From: Trogon surrucura
Taxonomy: Eukaryota; Chordata; Aves; Trogoniformes; Trogonidae
Reading direction: 5' to 3'
DNA length: 64,000 nucleotides
NCBI GenBank assembly: GCA_020746105.1
Contig: CM036619.1
Location: 10,950,238 to 11,014,237, forward strand
A program made the translations under genes and the position numbers. Shown piece by piece: positions 57,801 to 64,000 of the stretch; the stretch's first letter is position 1; every line of letters begins with the position of its first letter. Under the pieces are notes generated by a model. The model was given only the letters and a program-made list of their open reading frames with translations. It ran no database searches and was not told the DNA's origin.

Positions 57801-60800
57801 TCAAGCTATGTCGTGTTTTAGCTCACAGTCACTGTAAAGTCTGGAGTTATAAACTCTTTCCTTTTAGACAGGCAAACAGTGAGAGCTCTGTTCTGTTTTC
57901 AAGGGATGGATGCTATCACTTAGACAAGATCCTAACTCCCAGTGGGTGATAAAAGCTTATCACCCCTGTGAACAACACAGCCCAGTAACTGGTGGGTGCC
58001 TCTATCTCACAGCTCCAGCTGCTGGCTTCCTCTGCCTTGATGTAAGGGAAACATAAATAAAACAATCACCGTATGGATATTGCATTATGTTAATGGCAGT
58101 GGATGTAAGAAATGCAGTTTCATACAGTATTGGTAAAGCACTGAGTTCATCACCAGCCGTTCAAGGCTGGTTGAGCTGAGAGAAACGTTTCTTGGGCACG
58201 TTTCTCCGGCAGCGAGGGGCAAGCTGAGCATTATCTTTAGGACACAGTCTTCCTGGCTAGCTGACACATGGAGAGTGTTGGAAAATAACAGTCAGTGGCT
58301 GAGGACGGGTGACTCAAACAGACTGCCTGAAATGAGCAAGACTCGGTACCAGCGGACTAATATGCTCTGTCTTGCTTCTAGCTGTACTTCCACAGAGTGT
58401 CAGCTTCCAGTATGCTCATGCAGCGAAGGGTGGTCTGGGACAAAATGCTTCAGGAAACATCATCCTGGGCCTGATTCTGTCTCCTAGCTAAAGTCAGCGA
58501 TAACAGCACTGACAGATGAACGACCATGATGCACCGTGACTCCTGGATTACAGCAGGAGGGGCTTTCATGTTGTGCTTCAGCATGAGAAAAGGCCCTCCT
58601 AGGCCTTCCTCCATCTCAGGCTGTGTCGTGCTGGGGCTGATTTGCTGCTCACGTCCATTTCCAACCAAAGTCTGTTATTCAGTTAAACCAATGCAAATCA
58701 AGAACAGCCCCAGACGAAGCTAATGAGGTTTCTCCTGATCTGTCTGGGGGTATGAGCCAGCAGATTTCAGTCCTCTGTGGTCAGTGTTTATTACCGTAAG
58801 CAGGCAGTTGTTCATCTCTGGACAGAGAGCCACAATCAGGCTGATTTACAAGTTAGTCACCAAAATACGCCATGAGCAACCCCCCTGGGGTACAGCCAAG
58901 GACAGAAGTTTAGACTTTATACATTTTTTAAGGGTTTCAGCACAAGCCCTGAATCATCTTTGACCACCTAGGAACTGTTCAAGATTTAGGAATCTAACAT
59001 GAGACTGAAGTTGAACTTCAGTGCCAAAATCCCAAACTGAGAGCAGCAGCTTTGTGCCCTCTTTTCTTTCAGTTTCTTCAAAAGGTCTGCGGCCTCACAC
59101 CCAGCCCTGTCCCAGGTTTCACTTGTGCACTGCAGTGGTCAGGGTTGTCCCCAGCCTCGGCCTCTGGTCCATGGGACATGTTCAAAGAGTTCTCACCACA
59201 TCTTCAGAGGTAAATGGCTGAGCAATTTTAAATTTTATTTCAGAACTTAAACCAGAGAATAGCAGAGCCCTACGCCTGTTATCAGACCCAGACCTTCATC
59301 TCTGTGCCCAGCTCTCAGCACAGGTGTGATTTTCAGCCTTAAACAACTTGAGAGACTTCATTTAAATAAGACATCAGTTTCCTTTAATCTCTGAGGCAGG
59401 GGATTTTTTTGCTTGCACGTTCTGTGGTTGTAAGAATGAAAAAAAAAAAGTGGTCAGACTGGTAGTTTGCAGTTATATTGGCCATTTCCTTTTCCAAAGA
59501 TTTTTTTTTTTTTTTTTACTCAATGAGTTGGTTTTCTTAATGACTTGCAGTAAGGTGGGGTTTTTTTTAAAAAAAAAAAAACCACCACTTTCATTGTTAA
59601 TAATAACTCTTAAGTAGGCTTAAAGCAGTGTACGCAGTTTTACAGAACTGTGAATGCTCTGCTCTGAACCCTGTACAAAGAGATCACAGCCCGTAGGAGA
59701 GACATGCAAGTCTTACAACTCACAGAGTAAAATGACTAAACCCACTTACACAAACTACCACACAGCCTAAGAGACAACAGTTGCCCATTAGCCTTTTGTT
59801 GTGCTTAAGCAGAAGAACCTTGTGCAAAGCAATAGACTCATAAAAGCTCCTACTAGCTAGGAGCCTCTGAGAAAGCCACCCGCACCGTTCAGTGCCGGAA
59901 GCTGATTCCACAGCCAAGGGAAATCATCTGCTGATAAAGTTAGGAAGTACATAGCAATAGCGGCAGCCATGCAGGATTTTTAGAAAGAAATAAATTAGTG
60001 AGGTCCCTCCCAAGTGTTACAAGCTAATGCTACTGAGAATAGTAATTTTACCTATTATGAGCGATTTATGAACATTCGCTTTCCTTTCTTCTCCAGCAAA
60101 GTCAGACACTTGACAAGCTTGAGATCAGAGGCCGAAGCAGGACCTCAGCTGTGAATAGGTTGCCAATGTCTATTGTTCTTTGTAGCAGATATGTTTTCCT
60201 GAAGACTGGGGATAGGAGTGAAAAAAAAGTCCATGATCCTCAGGAAACTGCAAGCTCCAGTAAAACAATGATTCCTTTAATAATTCTATAGAAGATTTGG
60301 AGTTTGACCCATCCAGGTCCTTATAGGGTGCCTCAACACAGGGCATAGAGACATACTTCTGAGATCAGGTTATTGAATTGTGCCTGTCTAAGGACACTCA
60401 GGATGGGACTTCTATAAACGAAAAGATGAACTCAGATAAATGTTTCACACCTGAAAGTATTTTCTGATTGTTGGGACTGATCATTCCAGTGTTCACAGTT
60501 TATATTTTTAACATCTTTTTGTTAATAGAAGACAGAAACAACTTTTGGAGAGAAGACTGAATCTTTCTGGTAAAAAAAGTTTGCCTGGGTCTGCATGTTT
60601 GCAACCGACTAGAGGTAGGGGGTCACCTGATTATGCAAGCAGATCACTGTTCTCAATGATATTACACTGTTATTACATATCCTCTGCCCCATGGATCACC
60701 TCTAGTCTCAACTCAATAAGGCCAATATTTCTTTTGCCTCCAGTCCTTACACAGGTTGTTACCTTGGAACATCACCCTGTCCCTTAAAGACTGCCAGATG

Positions 60801-61418
60801 CATAGACCCTGCCTCATTTTCTGCAGTACCCACAGGCCCTTTGAGGTGATGCCTATTCAAGTACTTAACAATTTAGTATTTGTCCAACACACCCACAAGA
60901 AGAACTGCCTTCTTCCTCCATGGGTCTTTTTTCCTCTTGCCAATGTTTGCACTTTCTCTTCCATAAGTAAGGCCATGAATCCTGGATTACTTACAAGGTG
61001 TATCTCAGTTGCAGTCATTACTCATTGCACAGACACAGAACATGTAATTAATTTCAGGATTCAGACTGGCCTGAGCAGCATAAATAGCCATGCAATTAGT
61101 CTGCACAAAGATCCTTGTTGCAATACCTACGTCACTCTGAGTGCGTGAACTAGCCTTGCTTAAGCTAGCTGAGAGATGCCAACATGGTAGAACAGAGAAA
61201 CATGGAATTTCCTGAGACACACATACTAAATTCCATCTTACTAGAGAAATCCATGAGGTTTGGCTGCTCTTGAGTTAGACACAATAAGTTCAGCAGATTT
61301 TTAGTGCTGATCTTTGCAGCACATGGAAGAGAACCATAGCCACACAGAGCGTGGAGTTAACCATCGTATCTGCTGGAGGGACTTGTAATTCCCCCCTTCA
61401 CTCTTTAGCATTATTTCA
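54877..61418. other. Non-genic stretch
   Basis: No supported gene in about 6.5 kb. Features noted: TTTTTCACAGATGAAAACTGAGTCACAG at 55657-55684, resembling the ACAGATGGGGAAACTGAGGCACAG tail of old SINEs; homopolymer T runs at 59500-59518; and a T8/A13 hairpin at 59554-59586. Small open frames are scattered on both strands. Confidence 0.45.
59554..59586. repeat. Inverted-repeat hairpin of T8/A13 with GGTGG/CCACC ends
   Basis: GGTGGGG followed by eight T and thirteen A, then CCACCAC, can fold into a nearly perfect hairpin. It is probably a simple A/T-run product. Confidence 0.6.
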
Positions 61419-61482
61419 AGTTTTGAATCCTAGAGCAGTTGCAGTGCTCGAGTTTTGAATCTTAGAGCAGTTGCAGTGCTTC
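61419..61482. repeat. 32-bp tandem duplication, two copies
   Basis: The unit starting AGTTTTGAATC and containing TAGAGCAGTTGCAGTGCT occurs twice in a row with one C/T difference and slight divergence at the unit ends. Confidence 0.9.
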
Positions 61483-61719
61483 CACGTGCATTTCAACAGT
61501 AAGAACAATTTTCAAAAAACTTCATAAGTTGTCTGTCTTCATTATTGACATAAGCTGCTGAGCACCCAAAAACCTGCATTTACTGGTTTGGAGTCTGATG
61601 AGAGTTCTCTTACAGAGAATGTTGGCAAAAGGATGAATTAAAAAACCAAGTGAATTTCTTCCCACATGTAAGTCTCAAGGCTGACTAAATATGCCTAGTT
61701 GTCTGTATGATTAGGCCAG

Positions 61720-62060
61720 TGTACGAAAGCTTGAGTGGCAAATAGCAGATGAACAGGGAACGATTATTTATTTTTTGTCTTAAAATTAGAACTAGAATGC
61801 AAGCAATGAATTACCAGGTAGAAGACTTAAACCAAAAGTACTTCTTCATGCAATGCATACCTAAACAAATGGAATCCGTTGCTACAGGATGTTGTAGGTG
61901 CCAAGAGTTTAGATCAATTAAAAATTAATTAGGCAAATATATTGAACAAAAATCCGATATACACCTTTACCAGAAGATGCTGGAAGAAGATGCCAGGGGA
62001 AGTGAAACTGGAGGCTGGACTCATTTTTGTAACTCATCTTTAAACATTCATAGTAAATCA
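61720..62060 (+). mobile_element. Ancient L3/CR1-like LINE 3' end
   Basis: Plus-strand sequence collinear with the 3' part of an L3B-type LINE as remembered from turtles and crocodilians. AACAGGGAACGATTATTTATT is followed by AATTACCAGGTAGAAGACTTAAA and AAGTACTTCTTCATGCAATGCAT. Next come AAATGGAATCCGTTGCTACAGGATGTTGTAGG and CAAGAGTTTAGATCAATTAAAAA, and further on a CCAGAAGATGCTGGAAGAAGATGCCAGGGG block. It codes for degenerate RT C-terminus and 3' UTR. No frame is open. Confidence 0.72.
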
Positions 62061-64000
62061 ATGACAGGGACAGAAATCCTGGGATAGATAGTTCTTAATT
62101 CTAGAGCTGCTTCTACATTTCTGTGTTTAAAAGGCATTACCTTTCCTCAACCACTGTCAATATCCATCTCTTCTTGGGGCAGTTCTGCTAGTCCCTGTCT
62201 TTAATACAAGGAATGACGTATTTACTAGGTAATGGTTCCCATTTGTTTCTTATATCATGTTCTAACCTCTGTTGCTAGCAACCTCCTCTTTGCTAGAAGT
62301 GGCTGCCAATTTTATTTAGATATTAACAGATCTTTGCAGAGCTTTGGGGCACATTTGTCCTCTACCATTCCTTGTTTTTATATTTTCATCTAATGTAAAC
62401 TGAAAATTTGAATGAAAATCTATGGTCATGCTTTGTGTATCATGCCAATATCTATGGAATATAGCTAATTATACACAATATTTCTGAAGTCATTGTGCTC
62501 CATACTTCCATTGACATGACAAGATAGTTTCAGGGAAATTTAATTTATCAGCTTCACTAATCTTTCTAGGGATAGAGTTTGAGTTTCCTTTTTGGTGTAG
62601 CATACCTCGTAAAAAGGATTTCTAAAAGGCATTCCTGCAAAATACCTCTGCCTGTGTCCTTATGCTGTTAAGATGCTCTTTTTCCCATTACTTGAAGAAT
62701 ATCAGGGCACTCACTCTTGCAGTTTCTCCTATTTGGTCTCATGTGAACACCTCATGAAATCACTGTGTGAAAGACCGACAGGCAATTCCTTCCAGGCAAC
62801 CTTGTATGTTTTAGCGTTTCTTGTTTCTTTGTGCCATCGCCCAAGGAGTAAAAGCTGTCTGTGACATGAAGTCTCTACACTTGAAATCTCTTCTCAAAGG
62901 ATGTTGTCTTTTCCCTTTATTTTTCAAATCTCTTTCAGCGGTACCTGGGAGGGATGGGAAGATGCACTGGCAGAGACATATGTGGAATACTGTGGCCACA
63001 TACTCCCATCTCCCCGGCCCTGGTAGATATAAAGTTGCATGTTCCTTTTAGCATGTCCTGCAAACCACTGTTGTTTAGGGAATCCTCCTGGAAAAATCTC
63101 CTTCTGAGATTTTCTGTTGTTCAAAAAGTAATAATAATTTGAAAGTGAACATCAAGTTCACAGGTCTACCCAGTAAAAGCACATACAGTTAAAGATTAGC
63201 TTAGAAGAGAGGATTCCCTGCATAGATACAGAACTCAGCAGGCTGTCATTTTTGTCATCCATGTCATCCATGTCTTTAAGGAAATTTTTCTTTAAAGAGG
63301 GAAATATTAAGAACAAAAGACCCACATGAGATTTTAGACTGCAGCCACATGTCTTTTCCAGGCAGTGTAATCTTCCTGAGGGATATTCTCCTGAGAGCTG
63401 GGTACAAGTCAGCAGCGCCCAAAGTCACTGGGAGTGGCCCATAAATGCTGATTTAACTCCGGAGATGGCTGTTCTGCACAGGTGCAAATTCTGCCCTTGG
63501 CAAATATAAGCAATGTAAGCGACACAGAAGTAATAACTTCTGCAACCTCTGAGAGATGATTTGCATCTGAAAAGAGACGTTTTTGGAAATATAACTGTTT
63601 TGTCTCAGTGTCTCCAAAATAAAATGTTTTGACGCTTTAATTCAAATTGACTTTTAATTCTGAAACTTTCTTCAATGCTCAACTACTCAAGTCTTAGGCT
63701 TTTTTAAAGGTTAGGCTCCAGAAGGACTTTTTCTTTTGATTTTGACCCAGCCCTGACTTCAGAGCAAATTGCCAGAAGGGAATCAATCAAACTGAGTTAT
63801 TAACAGTTGTGTCAAAGTGAAACAAGGGTGAGCTTATCACAGAAGGTGTTGCCCACAAAATTTCCAGAGCTTTGCTCAAAACATGGGGTCATTTTTGCCA
63901 TTTTGGAGCTATTCTTTAAATGTGTGAACAGTGCTACTAACATATAAAGAATAAGCAGCGGAGGCTACAAAGAGATCTGTGTGCCTGCAGAATTCTGTTC
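62061..64000. other. Non-genic stretch to the window edge
   Basis: No supported gene. The segment 63411-63500 (with GATTTAACTCCGGAG and ACAGGTGCAAATTCTGCCCTT) weakly resembles the palindromic amniote repeats at 25.8 and 27.4 kb. GTCATCCAT is duplicated at about 63257-63275. Confidence 0.4.

Overview
This 64 kb window looks like a piece of a bird (sauropsid) nuclear genome. The evidence is the repeat content: CR1 retrotransposons whose 3' ends carry the ATTCTRTG-type octamer, an avian-style endogenous-retrovirus LTR, and old amniote repeats (MIR-like SINEs, CR1/L3-like LINE fossils, short palindromic elements). I find no host protein-coding gene that I can support, no rRNA or tRNA gene, no CpG-island promoter and no CRISPR or bacterial feature. 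The long open frames nearly all belong to CR1 reverse transcriptase or endonuclease. The rest is AT-rich sequence typical of an intergenic region or a long intron.

Layout. 1-1790: heavily decayed CR1/L3-like ORF2 on the plus strand, running in from the left edge. 4014-6838: a long CR1 copy whose 3' part (linker plus reverse transcriptase, minus strand) is joined to its own endonuclease segment in the opposite orientation, a 5' inversion. 11417-11631: short young CR1 3' end. 13505-13950: ancient CR1 3' end. 22-25 kb: MIR-like and other old SINE fragments. 25829-25916 and 27395-27572: two ancient palindromic elements, with a possible conserved noncoding stretch beside the first. 30805-33063: a plus-strand CR1 split by a 1185-bp solo LTR (31223-32407) flanked by a perfect 5-bp target duplication, GAAGC. 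33485-33612: MIR-like SINE. 37606-39436: three minus-strand CR1 fragments in a row, the last with a 300-codon intact reverse-transcriptase frame. 44.9 and 49.3 kb: SINE fragments. 52030-52600: ancient LINE reverse transcriptase on the minus strand. 54811-54876: tiny CR1 tail. 61720-62060: L3-like 3' end on the plus strand.

The window records several layers of retrotransposition: very old LINEs and SINEs, then CR1 insertions, then an LTR element inside a CR1. The structures most worth following up are the inverted CR1, the nested LTR, the LINE fossils recognisable only from translated motifs, and an unexplained roughly 200-codon open frame near 47.5 kb. I see no convincing evidence of a novel functional system.
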